Assembly: GCA_016702645.1 (NCBI GenBank) | Contig: JADJDP010000004.1 | Coordinates: forward strand, 97,680 to 161,679 | Length of the DNA stretch: 64,000 nucleotides | From: Flavobacteriales bacterium | GTDB taxonomy: Bacteria > Bacteroidota > Bacteroidia > Flavobacteriales_F > PHOS-HE28 | Reading direction: 5' to 3' | Shown here: positions 37,136 to 46,728 of the stretch, piece by piece | Layout: the number at the start of each line of letters is the position of its first letter | Position numbering within the stretch: position 1 is the first letter of the stretch | The notes under the pieces: model-generated | Told to the model about the DNA's origin: nothing | Databases searched by the model: none | What the model saw: only the letters and a program-made list of their open reading frames with translations | Program-made: the position numbers and the translations under genes

Positions 37136-37866
37136 GCCTTCAAGCGGACTTCTTCGTACACGAGCTGTTTCGCCAGCGGCATGAAGGTCTCGATGTACGG
37201 GATCGAAAGCTCCGTTTCGAACGCGAAGACCGCCGGGTTGGGGATGGAGCGGAAGCTGGTGAGCAACTCGCTCTTGATCCGCTCTAAGTTGCACGAAAGA
37301 CCCACCGTGAAGGTGCTCACGTAGCGCGTGCGAACGTGCATCGATCCGTTGAGCACATCCGGGGTTCGCAACAAGGGGATGCAATAGTGGTAAACACGAG
37401 CATCACGACCGGTACGCAGGAGCAGCCAGCCTTCATCGGTGACGAGCGGGAGAAGACCGACCGGCGCGAAGCGGATGTGCGTGGCGATCTCCTCTTTAAG
37501 CTCACTTCCTTCCTTCCAAGCGCGATGCAGGTCGGGTAGGGCCATCTCGATCACTTCGTCGATCACACCCAATTGTGGGTCCTGCATCGCGGGTTCGTGC
37601 ACGGCCTCTCCGGTCTTCGGGTCGAAACCGAGCAGATCGCCTTGGAACGCCCGCCCCAGATCGTTCTTGCTCCGTTTTACGCGCAACAGTTCATCGAGGT
37701 GCGCACGGACCTCGTGCAGGTGGGGATAGAGCTTGCGCTCCGCGAATCGCGCCTCTACACGTTGCAGATATCCTAGCAGTATGTAGTGCTTCAATTCAAC
37801 ATCCAGTGCCGGTCGAAAGGCCCAGTCTTGGGGAAGGGTGGACTGCTCCATGTGTCGAGGTGTCAT
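37132..37866 (-). CDS. Conserved hypothetical protein
   Basis: A 244-residue cytosolic protein from the ATG at 37866 (MTPRHMEQSTL); an ATG at 37851 is also possible. It has no signal or membrane helix. Regions such as LDVELKHYILLGYLQRVEAR, IGVIDEVIEMALPDLH-like text (VIDEVIEMALPDLHRAWKEG) and EEGW-like (VTDEGWLLLRTGRDARVYHY) recur in uncharacterised Bacteroidota proteins. A perfect TATTTTTG -7 box lies 17 bases upstream. The long open frame on to 38787 is only the antisense of the OmpA gene. Function unknown. Confidence 0.7.
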   Translation of the reverse strand: MTPRHMEQSTLPQDWAFRPALDVELKHYILLGYLQRVEARFAERKLYPHLHEVRAHLDELLRVKRSKNDLGRAFQGDLLGFDPKTGEAVHEPAMQDPQLGVIDEVIEMALPDLHRAWKEGSELKEEIATHIRFAPVGLLPLVTDEGWLLLRTGRDARVYHYCIPLLRTPDVLNGSMHVRTRYVSTFTVGLSCNLERIKSELLTSFRSIPNPAVFAFETELSIPYIETFMPLAKQLVYEEVRLKA

Positions 37867-37883
37867 GGTCGAAACGTGTTGTT

Positions 37884-37891
37884 CAAAAATA
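37884..37891 (-). promoter_or_regulatory. Bacteroidota -7 promoter box
   Basis: The minus strand reads TATTTTTG, a perfect TAnnTTTG match, 17 bases upstream of the ATG of the conserved hypothetical gene. Confidence 0.55.
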
Positions 37892-37962
37892 TTGTTGCCT
37901 CCAAGCCATGTTGCAGGGGACCGCGCCCACCTTTGAACACCTTGACCAAGATCATTCCACAC

Positions 37963-38937
37963 ATGCGCTCCACCCGTTCCATCCGAACCGCACCGCTTCT
38001 CCTCACCGTGCTGCTCGTTGCTTGTGTGCCAGCCCGCAAGTACGAGGAGGCCAATACGCGCGCCACTACCATGCAGGCCGAAGTGGATGCCGCCAACACG
38101 AAGGCACGGGACGCGCAAGCCGCGTTGGATGAGTTGCGTGCGGGAACCGAGGAAACCCAGAAGCGCCTCACACGGCTGCAGCAGGACACCACCATCCTCG
38201 GCACCTCGCTTCGGCAGATGACAGGGCAGTACGACAAGATCAACTCGCTGAACAACGAACTGTTGGAGAAGTACAACAAGCTCCTGGCAGGCGACCGCAG
38301 CGAGAACCGCAAGCTGCTCACGGACCTGGAGGCCTTGAGGTTGGAATTGATGAACAAGGAGGACTCGGTGAACGCCCTTGGACGTCGTGTCTCCGAGAAG
38401 CAAGCCGCACTTGCGGAACGCGAGGCGAAACTTGCCGAGCTGCAGGCGGAGCTGGCAGCAAAGGATACTGCCATGAAAGCGTTGAAGGACCGTGTGAGCG
38501 CAGCGCTCACGGGCTTCGAAGGGAAGGGTCTCACCGTGGAGCAACGCAATGGCCGCATTTACGTGAGCATGGAGAACAAGCTGCTGTTCCCCAGCGGTAG
38601 TGCAGTTGTGGACGCGAAGGGAAAGGACGCCCTGACCAAGTTGGCCAAGGCGATCGAGAACGAGAAGGACCTCAGCATCTTGGTGGAGGGCCACACCGAT
38701 ACGGACAAGATCCAAGGGGGTAGCACCTACAAGGACAACTGGGACCTCAGCGTGATGCGTGCAACCAGCGTAGAGAGGATCCTGCAAGAGAGCAGCGCGA
38801 TCGATCCCACGCGCATCACAGCGGCGGGGCGTGGAGAGTACATTCCGCTGGATGCCGCCGATAAAGCGAAGAACCGACGCATCGAGGTGATCCTCTCACC
38901 GGACCTGCAGGAGCTTTATAAGCTGGTAAAGGAGTAG
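37963..38937 (+). CDS. OmpA-family lipoprotein with coiled coil
   Basis: A 324-residue protein that should tether the outer membrane to peptidoglycan. The ATG at 37963 gives a lipoprotein signal (RTAPLLLTVLLVACVPARKY). Residues about 30-210 form a coiled coil (EEANTRATTMQAEVDAANTK, LAEREAKLAELQAELAAKD). The C-terminal OmpA domain contains FPSGSAVVDAKGKDALTKLA, ILVEGHTDTD, NWDLSVMRATSVERIL, ITAAGRGEYIPLDAADKAKN and RRIEVIL, the expected diaminopimelate-binding motifs. It is divergent from the conserved hypothetical gene. The open frame upstream to 37786 is not real. Confidence 0.92.
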   Translation: MRSTRSIRTAPLLLTVLLVACVPARKYEEANTRATTMQAEVDAANTKARDAQAALDELRAGTEETQKRLTRLQQDTTILGTSLRQMTGQYDKINSLNNELLEKYNKLLAGDRSENRKLLTDLEALRLELMNKEDSVNALGRRVSEKQAALAEREAKLAELQAELAAKDTAMKALKDRVSAALTGFEGKGLTVEQRNGRIYVSMENKLLFPSGSAVVDAKGKDALTKLAKAIENEKDLSILVEGHTDTDKIQGGSTYKDNWDLSVMRATSVERILQESSAIDPTRITAAGRGEYIPLDAADKAKNRRIEVILSPDLQELYKLVKE

Positions 38938-39019
38938 GGGATGCCTTCATAGGAAGGATCCGGTCGTGCCCTGGCTTGGTCGCGATGGATCCCATCGATG
39001 CGGAAAGCAACGACCGGGC

Positions 39020-39027
39020 TTACTTTG
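39020..39027 (+). promoter_or_regulatory. Possible -7 box for the DUF7619 cargo gene
   Basis: TTACTTTG, one mismatch from the TAnnTTTG consensus, lies 32 bases upstream of the ATG at 39060. Confidence 0.35.
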
Positions 39028-39059
39028 CTCGTCATACGGACACCACCAGAACCACCGTC

Positions 39060-41231
39060 ATGAGAGGACCCCTGTTAGCCCTTTGCTTTACCGTCGCATT
39101 CCTGCAGGCCGAGGCCCAAACACAAGACCTGCAAGCCTATACCTACATTCTACACGCTACCTGCGGAAATTCGACCGGCGGTATCACGGTGTCGGTTTGG
39201 GGTGGTATGGCACCGTACACCTTTCTATGGTCACCGGTTCCCGCAACCGGACAAGGCACTTCCTCGATCACCAATGCGTTGCCGGGCAGCTACACCGTGA
39301 CGATCACTGATAGCAATGCGGAGGTGCTCACCTTGGATGCGGAGATCATCTTGACCCCGGACCTTTTTCCACCCTTCACCCCAGCTGCTCCAGCATGGTC
39401 CTGCAACGGGGCGTGTGATGGCAACTTCTACTACTGGGTACCTCTCAACGGCGTAACTCCCTTCACCACCACGTTCGACCCACCGGGTCCGGTTGGCAAT
39501 GCCACGCCGAACGGGATCTACGTCTCGCAGCTGTGCGCCAACGAGAGCTACTTGGTGACGGTGAGCGATGATGCGGGTTGCACGGGAACCTTCGGTCCAT
39601 TGGATGTCATTGGACCCATGGCACCGCAGTTGATCTCCTCGTCCGTAACAGGTAGTTGCGCGGGCGGAAGCACCGGATCGCTCACTGTGGAGTTCAACCA
39701 GGTCGATTCGATCACTGTCACCGGGCCCAACGGCACCTACTTCATCGAATCGGAGAATCCGTACACGTTGACCAACATTCCCGCAGGCACCTACGTGGTT
39801 TACGCGAACAGTGGTGGTCAAACAACACCGCCAGGTAGCACGGGAGGTTGCTCGGCCACCTACGATATCGTTGTCCCGGTTTCGACCGGTCCGTGCGGAA
39901 GCGTGAACGGTGTGGTGTATGCCGACCTCGACGCGAACTGCGCCCAGGATGCCAGTGACCCCGGACTTCCTTACCGCGTGCTGGAGATCGGACCCGGGGG
40001 CAACTACGCGCTCACAGCCGACAATGGGACCTACTCCACCCAACTGTTCTACGGCAGCTATGACCTCGATGCCGCTTTCACGAACTATGACATCATCTGT
40101 CCGGCGTTACCAGCTCCCTTCGTGCTGGATGCGATCACCCCTTCAGCGACGATCGACCTTTCCGCCGAACCCACCTTGGGACCGGATGTGCGTACTCATC
40201 TCAACGCCGGTGTGCATCGCCCTGGGTTCCCAGTGAGCTATTCCGTGGTTGTCCAGAACGATGGCCCCTACGCGTTCACGGACCTGTTGCTCGACCTCAA
40301 CTACGACCCCGTTCTCACTTTCACTTCGGTCGAAGGAGGTGGTGGGTTCATGGTTGCCGGTCATGTGCAGTGGACCGCGCTATCACTTGCTCCGTTCCAG
40401 AGCGTGACTTATATCGTGCAACTGGCGGTACCGAACAGCACGGCGCTGATAGGGACCAGTATGAACGGCACCGCAACTGTTTCACCCACACCTGCCGACA
40501 GCGATCCTTCCAACGACAGTTACAGCATCACCCGCACGGTCGTGAATTCCTACGACCCTAACGACAAGCTCGCACGCACCAGCTCGCAGACCAGTGATGC
40601 TTATTACTTCCTGGACATCGACACCTACATCGATTACACCGTTCGTTTCCAGAACACCGGAACTGCCGAAGCGATCAATGTCGTGGTGAACGACACCATT
40701 TCCGACCTGTTCGATATGCTCTCTTTGGAAGTGCTTGGTGCGTCGCACCCCTTCACTGCGCAATTGCTGCCTGCCAGAACCTTGTCGTTCACCTTCGCGG
40801 ACATCATGCTCCCCGATAGCACTACCGATCTGCTCGGGAGCCAAGGCTTCGTGAGCTTCCGGTTGAAACTGGTTCCAGGACTGGAGGTGCAAACGATCGT
40901 ACCGAACGCTGCGGATATCTACTTCGACTTCAACGATCCGATACGCACGAATACCGCTTCGCTCATCACGGAGATCAGCGTGGGGCTGCCCGAGGCGATC
41001 ACCGCGATGGGCTTGCGACCGAATCCCGTGCACGACCATCTGCTTGCCGATCTTCCACAGGGAACAGCGATGGTCGAGATCGTTTCGACGGATGGGAGGG
41101 TTCTTCAGCGCACTCCGGCGCGAACCGGTGCATTGCGCATGGATGTGAGTTCGCTGCCAGCAGGTGCCTACTTGCTGAGGGCTACCTCTTTGACCGGGGT
41201 TGTTGTGCACGAGCGCTTCGTGAAGTACTGA
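39060..41231 (+). CDS. Secreted T9SS cargo protein with SprB-like and DUF7619 domains
   Basis: A 723-residue exported protein. The ATG at 39060 starts a signal peptide (MRGPLLALCFTVAFLQAEAQ). The N-terminal half has SprB-like repeat sequences (LPGSYTVTITDSNAEVLTL, YLVTVSDDAGCTGTFGPL). A SdrD/B-like segment follows (GVVYADLDANCAQDASDPGL), then a DUF11-like domain (HRPGFPVSYSVVVQNDGPYA) and the DUF7619 block beginning NSYDPNDK with YTVRFQNTGTAEAINVVVND and ADIYFDFNDPIRTNTA. The type A sorting domain is GLRPNPVHDHLLADL, VEIVSTDGRVLQRT, SLPAGAYLLRAT, ending VHERFVKY. It is probably surface-exposed; role unknown. The frame is intact. Confidence 0.88.
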   Translation: MRGPLLALCFTVAFLQAEAQTQDLQAYTYILHATCGNSTGGITVSVWGGMAPYTFLWSPVPATGQGTSSITNALPGSYTVTITDSNAEVLTLDAEIILTPDLFPPFTPAAPAWSCNGACDGNFYYWVPLNGVTPFTTTFDPPGPVGNATPNGIYVSQLCANESYLVTVSDDAGCTGTFGPLDVIGPMAPQLISSSVTGSCAGGSTGSLTVEFNQVDSITVTGPNGTYFIESENPYTLTNIPAGTYVVYANSGGQTTPPGSTGGCSATYDIVVPVSTGPCGSVNGVVYADLDANCAQDASDPGLPYRVLEIGPGGNYALTADNGTYSTQLFYGSYDLDAAFTNYDIICPALPAPFVLDAITPSATIDLSAEPTLGPDVRTHLNAGVHRPGFPVSYSVVVQNDGPYAFTDLLLDLNYDPVLTFTSVEGGGGFMVAGHVQWTALSLAPFQSVTYIVQLAVPNSTALIGTSMNGTATVSPTPADSDPSNDSYSITRTVVNSYDPNDKLARTSSQTSDAYYFLDIDTYIDYTVRFQNTGTAEAINVVVNDTISDLFDMLSLEVLGASHPFTAQLLPARTLSFTFADIMLPDSTTDLLGSQGFVSFRLKLVPGLEVQTIVPNAADIYFDFNDPIRTNTASLITEISVGLPEAITAMGLRPNPVHDHLLADLPQGTAMVEIVSTDGRVLQRTPARTGALRMDVSSLPAGAYLLRATSLTGVVVHERFVKY

Positions 41232-41809
41232 TCACCGGTACGCCGGAGATATGTAACGGTCTTGGCCGAACGGCCCCCCTGAAGAGTTCGTCCTCCTGAA
41301 GCTGTATTGGGAACTTCATTCCCCCTGATGGGGCGAAAGGGACAATAAATCAGCATATCGAGAATGCTCCTACGGCCCGATCCGAAGGGGCCGGCAGAGC
41401 TCGCAAGTGGGTCGAAGATCCTCGATGCGGTACGCCATGTTCGCTCGGTTTCGGACATCTTCCGATCAGAGCTGTTGCGGAACGGAGCGTTTACGGGGTG
41501 TGCGTTCGCCGATCTCCCGCATACACTCGTAGAAAACCCCGCGAACCCGACGGAACGGGAAATATCGATGACGGGGCGGACAGGATGGGCGACCGGCGCG
41601 GAACCTTGCCCGCTGAGCATGTGGGAACCATCTCGTCATCGGTCTTTCGCACTCCTGTAGCCCTCTAGTTTAGCCGCATCGGTATGCACCATGGAAGCTA
41701 TTCACCATGGCGCCGAACCGGGATCGATCGAAGTGTTGCTCCGCACTTCGTTGGATGCCGGCGGAACGAGCGATCGTCCGGAATGAGGCATGTGGTGTGG
41801 AGCGTTGTG
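41232..41809. other. Intergenic region without a recognisable gene
   Basis: Open frames of up to 150 codons on either strand here have composition unlike the neighbouring genes and no recognisable motif, so I treat the stretch as non-coding. GGCCG-AA-CGGCC near 41265 is a small hairpin without a T-run. TAGTTTAGCCGC at 41666-41677 resembles TAATTTAGCCGC upstream of the coiled-coil gene at 30820 and may be a promoter variant for the cargo gene downstream. Confidence 0.45.
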
Positions 41810-41836
41810 ATGAACCTCCCTTCAACCAGCAGCCCC

Positions 41837-44800
41837 ATGATACTACAACGTTCGCTCTTCGTACTGCTGATGACCGTGCAGGTGATCGGGGCCACAGCCC
41901 AGACCGCATCCCAGAAAGCAGCCGTGCAGTTGAGCGCCACCGTGCAGGCATCGACATCAACGATCACGCTCGCTTGGACCTCGCTGCCGAGCACAACGTC
42001 CATCACCATTTACCGTAAGTTGAAGTCCGCCACCAGTTGGGGAAGTGCGTTAGCGTCCCCTTCCAGCACCGCGACGACGTATGCTGATGGATACTACGGT
42101 GATGTCAATGGGACCTGGACGGACAACAGCGTGAACAACAGTGCCGCGTCCCGGCCGGAGAACCGGAACATCCCCGGTGATGGCAAGTTCGACCAGAGCA
42201 GCTTCCCTTCGCCGCTGGAATTGCAGGTGGGTCGTGTGGACTTCTACGACATGCCCGCCTTCAGTGCGAACGAAACAGAACTCACGCGAGCCTACTTGAA
42301 CAAGCTGCATGCGTTCAAGATGAAGTTCTGGGCTCCCACCGCACGCGGCTTGGTGTTCGACAACTTGCAATGGGTGAGCAACCCGCTGGCTGCAAGCGCA
42401 TGGCGCAACATCGGCGGCATGGTGGCTCCGGCCAACGTGACGGCCGCGAATCAGGGCGGAACGCTGTTCCACCAGCTGGTGGACGATCAGAGCTACTTGT
42501 GGACCTACTCCAGCGGAGGCGGACTGCAAGCCACCGTGGGCAGTACCCTTACCTACAACGGTGCTGACCGTGTGGGTACCACGCAGGACTTCGCGAGCAC
42601 CTCCAACATGGGCGGTGTGTTCAACATGTCCTTCGGAAGCTACTTCGGCGATTGGGACAACAAGAACAATTTCCTGCGCGCGCCGTTGGCGAGCGGGTAC
42701 GGCCTCACGAATTGCTGGGCGGCGATCCCCGCGTGGTACTTCCACCACATGGCCATGGGCGAGAACATCGGGTACAGCACCATGGTGAGTATGAACAACA
42801 CCAGTTTGTACACACCGCTCACCGATGGCTGGCAGAGCACCACCGGCAACACGCATTTGGCGCTGATGGGCGATCCCAGTCTGAGGCTCAAATTCCTGGT
42901 ACCGCCATCGAACCTGGTGGTGACCAATACTGCGGGCACGGCCTCTTTTGCATGGACACCCGCCTCTGAAGCAGTGGACGGATACCACCTCTATCGTGTG
43001 AACTCAAGCACCGGTGCGTTGACCCGCCTGACCACGAATGCGGTCACGGGCACCACGTATTCGAACGGGGCGATCCCGTACACAGCGAGCACGGAGTACA
43101 TGGTGCGGGCTGTGAAACTGCAGACCGACCCAAGTGGTAGTTACTACAACCTCTCGCTCGGGTCCTTCGCGATGACCCCTGCGGGTGGGGTCGCCGATTG
43201 CCAAGGGGTGGTCGGAGGTTCCGCTGCACCCGGTGTTGCATGCAATGATGGCAACGCATGCACGATCAATGATGTGTGGACCACGAGTTGCCAGTGTGCG
43301 GGCACCGCAGTAAATGGTGCGGCGACCATCACCGCAGGTGGGCCAACATCGTTCTGCACGGGCGGAAGCGTGGTGCTCAGTGCGAACACGGGCACAGGGT
43401 ACACCCATGTGTGGAAAAAGAACGGTACGACGATCAGCGGGGCCACTGCCAGCACTTATACGGCTAACAGCGCTGGCGGCTATACGGTGGTTGTCACGGT
43501 CAGCGGTTGTGCTGCGACTTCTGCTTCGGTCGTGGTAACGGTCAGTGCAGCACCCGCCGCCTCGATCGCGGCCGCTGGGCCAACGACCTTCTGCCCTGGA
43601 GGGAGTGTGGTGCTCACCACGAACACCGGCACCGGGTATACCTATGTATGGAAACGCAATGGTACCACTATCAGTGGAGCGACCTCCAATACGTACACCG
43701 CCACGCAGGCCGGTGGTCATACGGTGACCATCACGAGCGGCGGTTGCTCGACGACCTCTTCTTCGACCACGGTGACACTTTCCGCATCGCCGAGCGCGAC
43801 CATCACACCGAGCGGAGCAACCTCGTTCTGCACGGGAGGTAGCGTGGTGCTCAATGCGAACACAGGGACAGGGTACACCTATGTTTGGAAGAAGAACGGA
43901 GCGACCATCAGTGGTGCTACCTCCAGTAGTTGCACCGCCAATACAGCGGGCAGTTACACGGTTACGGTCACCTCAGGAAGCTGCGCGACCACTTCTGCAG
44001 CTGTGACCGTGGCCGTTGGCAGCGCACCAACAGCCGCGATCACGGCCGTCTCCAGCACGGCGATCTGCGCTGGTACCAGTGTCGTGCTCAACGCGAACAC
44101 GGGAACAGGATACACCTATGTTTGGAAGAACAACGGGACGACCATCAGCGGAGCCACGAGCAGCAGCTATTCTGCTACTTCGGCTGGCAGTTACACGGTG
44201 ACCGTCACGAACAGTGGATGTTCCACCACTTCATCGGCGGCATCGGTCACCGTGCTCGCTGCGCCCACCATTGCCTGTAGCGCAAATACGGCCGCGGGGA
44301 CCGTATCGGTCACGGCAACAGGAGGAACGACGCCATACACCTACGCATGGAATACCAATCCGTCGCAAACCACGGCTACCGCCTCGGTTTCAGCAGCGGG
44401 TACATATACGGTGACGGTGAGGGGTGCGAACGGGTGCAGTGCTACTTGTACGGTGGCCTATACGCCCGCCGGTCCGGTCAACTGCTCGGGTACGCACACG
44501 GAGGCGCAGGGGTCCTGGGGTTCGACCAGCAGCAATCAATCGGTGTACATGACAGCCAACTTCGTTGCGGGTTTTCCCTCGCCCAACTACCTCACGATCG
44601 GTTGCGGTACACGGCTCATGCGTTTCACGACGGCCGCTTCGATCATTGCGGCGCTTCCCACCTACGGTACACCTGCCCTCTTGCCAACCGGTACCACGGT
44701 GAACCCGACCACGGTCTCCAACTCGTTCGTGGGCCAGTTGGTCTCTGCGAAATTGAATGTGCGCTTCGATGAGATGAGCACCTCGTTCGCCCCGTCCACC

Positions 44801-45313
44801 GTTCTCCTGAAGAACATGATCGTTGCGAGCGGCACTTTCGCGGGGATGACCGTTCAGCAGGTGATCAACCTGGCTGATCAAACCATCGGGGGATGTTCCA
44901 CCACGTACACACGTTCCTCACTGAGCAGCGCGCTCACGCAGATAAACAACGGCTACGACGGTCCGAACGAGAACAGCGGGTATTTGGTGTGTCCTGGAGC
45001 CAGTGGAATGCTCTTGCAACCGAACGAACCGGTCACCCTGCTTGAAGAGTCCCCCTTGGAAGTCATCGTCTTTCCCAATCCGCTTCGGGACGCTGCGACG
45101 ATCCTGCTCACCGGAGGTGATGAGGACGAAGCGGTAACGATCGATCTCTACACGCTCTCGGGCGCGATGGATCGTTCCCTCTACACCGGCAACGTGGGAG
45201 CCGGTATGCAGCAGCGCATTGTGTGGGATGCTTCGGATCTTGCTCCGGGCCTGTACTTCTGTCGTGTGCAACAAGGCGAGCGCATGACGGTGGTGAAGGT
45301 GCTTGTGCAGTAG
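41837..45313 (+). CDS. Secreted protein with peptidase-C25-like domain, tandem Ig repeats and T9SS sorting domain
   Basis: About 1158 residues. The ATG at 41837 (MILQRSLFVLLMTVQVIGATAQ) gives the best signal peptide; an ATG at 41810 is possible. Residues about 80-370 resemble the gingipain/C25 fold: LELQVGRVDFYDMPAF, VFNMSFGSYFGDWDNKNNFL, LTNCWAAIPAWYFHHMAMGE and THLALMGDPSLRLKFL. The usual His-Gly-Ser and catalytic Cys motifs are not evident, so it may be inactive. A fibronectin-III-like domain (VDGYHLYRVNSSTGAL) follows, then four near-identical Ig-like repeats (43320-44268) and an end domain. The C-terminal IVFPNPLRDAATILL, IDLYTLSGAM and LAPGLYFCRVQQGERM form a type A sorting domain. The frame is intact. 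Confidence 0.82.
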   Translation: MILQRSLFVLLMTVQVIGATAQTASQKAAVQLSATVQASTSTITLAWTSLPSTTSITIYRKLKSATSWGSALASPSSTATTYADGYYGDVNGTWTDNSVNNSAASRPENRNIPGDGKFDQSSFPSPLELQVGRVDFYDMPAFSANETELTRAYLNKLHAFKMKFWAPTARGLVFDNLQWVSNPLAASAWRNIGGMVAPANVTAANQGGTLFHQLVDDQSYLWTYSSGGGLQATVGSTLTYNGADRVGTTQDFASTSNMGGVFNMSFGSYFGDWDNKNNFLRAPLASGYGLTNCWAAIPAWYFHHMAMGENIGYSTMVSMNNTSLYTPLTDGWQSTTGNTHLALMGDPSLRLKFLVPPSNLVVTNTAGTASFAWTPASEAVDGYHLYRVNSSTGALTRLTTNAVTGTTYSNGAIPYTASTEYMVRAVKLQTDPSGSYYNLSLGSFAMTPAGGVADCQGVVGGSAAPGVACNDGNACTINDVWTTSCQCAGTAVNGAATITAGGPTSFCTGGSVVLSANTGTGYTHVWKKNGTTISGATASTYTANSAGGYTVVVTVSGCAATSASVVVTVSAAPAASIAAAGPTTFCPGGSVVLTTNTGTGYTYVWKRNGTTISGATSNTYTATQAGGHTVTITSGGCSTTSSSTTVTLSASPSATITPSGATSFCTGGSVVLNANTGTGYTYVWKKNGATISGATSSSCTANTAGSYTVTVTSGSCATTSAAVTVAVGSAPTAAITAVSSTAICAGTSVVLNANTGTGYTYVWKNNGTTISGATSSSYSATSAGSYTVTVTNSGCSTTSSAASVTVLAAPTIACSANTAAGTVSVTATGGTTPYTYAWNTNPSQTTATASVSAAGTYTVTVRGANGCSATCTVAYTPAGPVNCSGTHTEAQGSWGSTSSNQSVYMTANFVAGFPSPNYLTIGCGTRLMRFTTAASIIAALPTYGTPALLPTGTTVNPTTVSNSFVGQLVSAKLNVRFDEMSTSFAPSTVLLKNMIVASGTFAGMTVQQVINLADQTIGGCSTTYTRSSLSSALTQINNGYDGPNENSGYLVCPGASGMLLQPNEPVTLLEESPLEVIVFPNPLRDAATILLTGGDEDEAVTIDLYTLSGAMDRSLYTGNVGAGMQQRIVWDASDLAPGLYFCRVQQGERMTVVKVLVQ
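43320..44268 (+). repeat. Four tandem ~240-bp repeats encoding Ig-like modules
   Basis: Four consecutive copies of about 80 codons, starting near 43320, 43553, 43791 and 44027. Each encodes a segment such as SFCTGGSVVLNANTGTGYTY, VWKKNGTTISGAT, SYTVTV and a paired cysteine near the end. Identity between copies is high at the protein level with many synonymous differences, which suggests duplication followed by some divergence rather than very recent copying. Confidence 0.85.
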
Positions 45314-45341
45314 GTGGCGGTGAGCTGGATCATGGCTCCGT

Positions 45342-45375
45342 AGGTTCGCTGGATCGAACCTCTTCGCAAGAAGAG
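45342..45375 (+). terminator. Possible double hairpin downstream of the C25-like gene
   Basis: AGGTTCG/CGAACCT (45342-45361) and CTCTTC-GCAA-GAAGAG (45360-45375) form two adjacent stems sharing two bases, 29 bases after the stop. No T-run follows, so termination here is only a suggestion. Confidence 0.3.
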
Positions 45376-45400
45376 CGTCCGAGAAAAAACCATCGTTCCA

Positions 45401-46624
45401 ATGCGCGGCATATTACCATTCCTTTTTTGTTCGATCACCGTGCGCTTGTGCGCACAGGGTCCTACTGTCACCAGTTGGATCGTCAATCCTGGTAGCGAGA
45501 CGGGCTATGGCGGTTATCTCACCAACACCCAGGAGGTTTGGTACACCGCAACGGATGCATTCGTGGTATGCACCTGCATTCCCGGATATGACATCGGCCC
45601 GTGGGCGGGTAACCCGAACACACCCGCCAACCAGAACTTCACGTTCAAGATCACACGCGCCCCCGTGGAGAACACCGGCACCGATGTGGCCACCGGGCTT
45701 GGTCACATCGGGGTGTGGCGCAACGGGGTGAGCATCTTCAATGCGAAGGATGGAATGAGCTACAACAACCAGGGTATCTGGAACCGGGATGCGTTGGTAT
45801 GGGAGGGGTCCAGTTTCGATGCGTGCCTGGGGCACCCTGCTCCCAACGGGGAGTACCATCACCACGTGAACCCTTCCTGCTTGTACGACCACATGGACGA
45901 CCAGCAGCATTCGGACCTCATTGGCTATGCGTTCGATGGTTTCCCGATCTACGGTGCCTTTGCTTTTGCGAACACGGATGGTAGCGGACCGATCGCACGC
46001 ATGCGTTCGAGCTACCGGTTACGCACCATGAGCGATCGAACGACGCTGGCCAACGGAACTGTCCTTACCGCCGGGCAATACGGTCCCGCCATCGGTGGCC
46101 AGTATCCGTTCGGTGCTTTTTTAGAGGACTATGAGTACGTGGTGGGCCTCGGTGATCTGGACGATCACAATGGCCGTTTCTGCATCACCCCTGAGTACCC
46201 GGCCGGCACTTATGCCTACTTCGTTACAGTGAACGAACAACTCGACCCGGAGTATCCGTATGTGCTCGGACCAACCTATTTCGGTACGGTGCCACCTGGC
46301 AATACGGGTCCTGGAAGTGGGCACAACACCATCCCGGGCGGCGCGACCGAGTACGATCCGTCGACGGTTGGGATATCCACCGTGTTGGATGACGGCATGG
46401 TGCAGGTGTTCCCGGTCCCAGCCGCGGATGCGATCACGGCGATATGCTCGCGGTCGATCATTGAGGAGGTGGAAGTTCTGGACCGAACGGGCCGCTGCGT
46501 GCTGCGTGGCGCACCCCATGCGTCCATTTTCCATTTGGACATATCCGCACTTTCATCCGGGGTGTACATGATGGCCATGCGTTCGGATAGCGGAGTGTTG
46601 CGCCGCCCGTTCGTGAAGGACTGA
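45401..46624 (+). CDS. YHYH-domain secreted protein with T9SS sorting domain
   Basis: A 407-residue exported protein. A signal peptide (MRGILPFLFCSITVRLCAQG) is followed by a YHYH domain: LGHIGVWRNGVSIFNAKDGM, CLGHPAPNGEYHHHVNPSCL with the histidine cluster, and LIGYAFDGFPIYGAFAF. ITPEYPAGTYAYFVTVNEQL then follows. YHYH proteins are secreted and of unknown biochemical role; the histidines suggest metal binding. The C-terminus (VQVFPVPAADAITAI, VEVLDRTGRCVLRG, LSSGVYMMAM, RRPFVKD) is a type A sorting domain. It lies 87 bases after the C25-like gene, so cotranscription is possible. The frame is intact. Confidence 0.9.
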   Translation: MRGILPFLFCSITVRLCAQGPTVTSWIVNPGSETGYGGYLTNTQEVWYTATDAFVVCTCIPGYDIGPWAGNPNTPANQNFTFKITRAPVENTGTDVATGLGHIGVWRNGVSIFNAKDGMSYNNQGIWNRDALVWEGSSFDACLGHPAPNGEYHHHVNPSCLYDHMDDQQHSDLIGYAFDGFPIYGAFAFANTDGSGPIARMRSSYRLRTMSDRTTLANGTVLTAGQYGPAIGGQYPFGAFLEDYEYVVGLGDLDDHNGRFCITPEYPAGTYAYFVTVNEQLDPEYPYVLGPTYFGTVPPGNTGPGSGHNTIPGGATEYDPSTVGISTVLDDGMVQVFPVPAADAITAICSRSIIEEVEVLDRTGRCVLRGAPHASIFHLDISALSSGVYMMAMRSDSGVLRRPFVKD

Positions 46625-46728
46625 GAGGTTGTTCACAACGCCTCCGCGGCTCGTCACTTTCACCACCCTGTAACCGGGTCGGTGTTGCGTTCGTCCTAGT
46701 TTCGTAGGATCCACACAACCACACGCCA

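Noticed and set aside
37135..38787. 551-codon minus-strand frame running through the OmpA gene
   Set aside because: Only its last 244 codons (37132-37866) look like a protein; the rest is the antisense of the OmpA gene.
41364..41660. 98-codon plus-strand frame
   Set aside because: Its composition is unlike the neighbours, there is no motif, and an overlapping antisense frame is equally long.
43320..44268. Possible CRISPR array or satellite
   Set aside because: The repeat unit is about 240 bp, in frame and encodes Ig-like domains, so it is a coding repeat.
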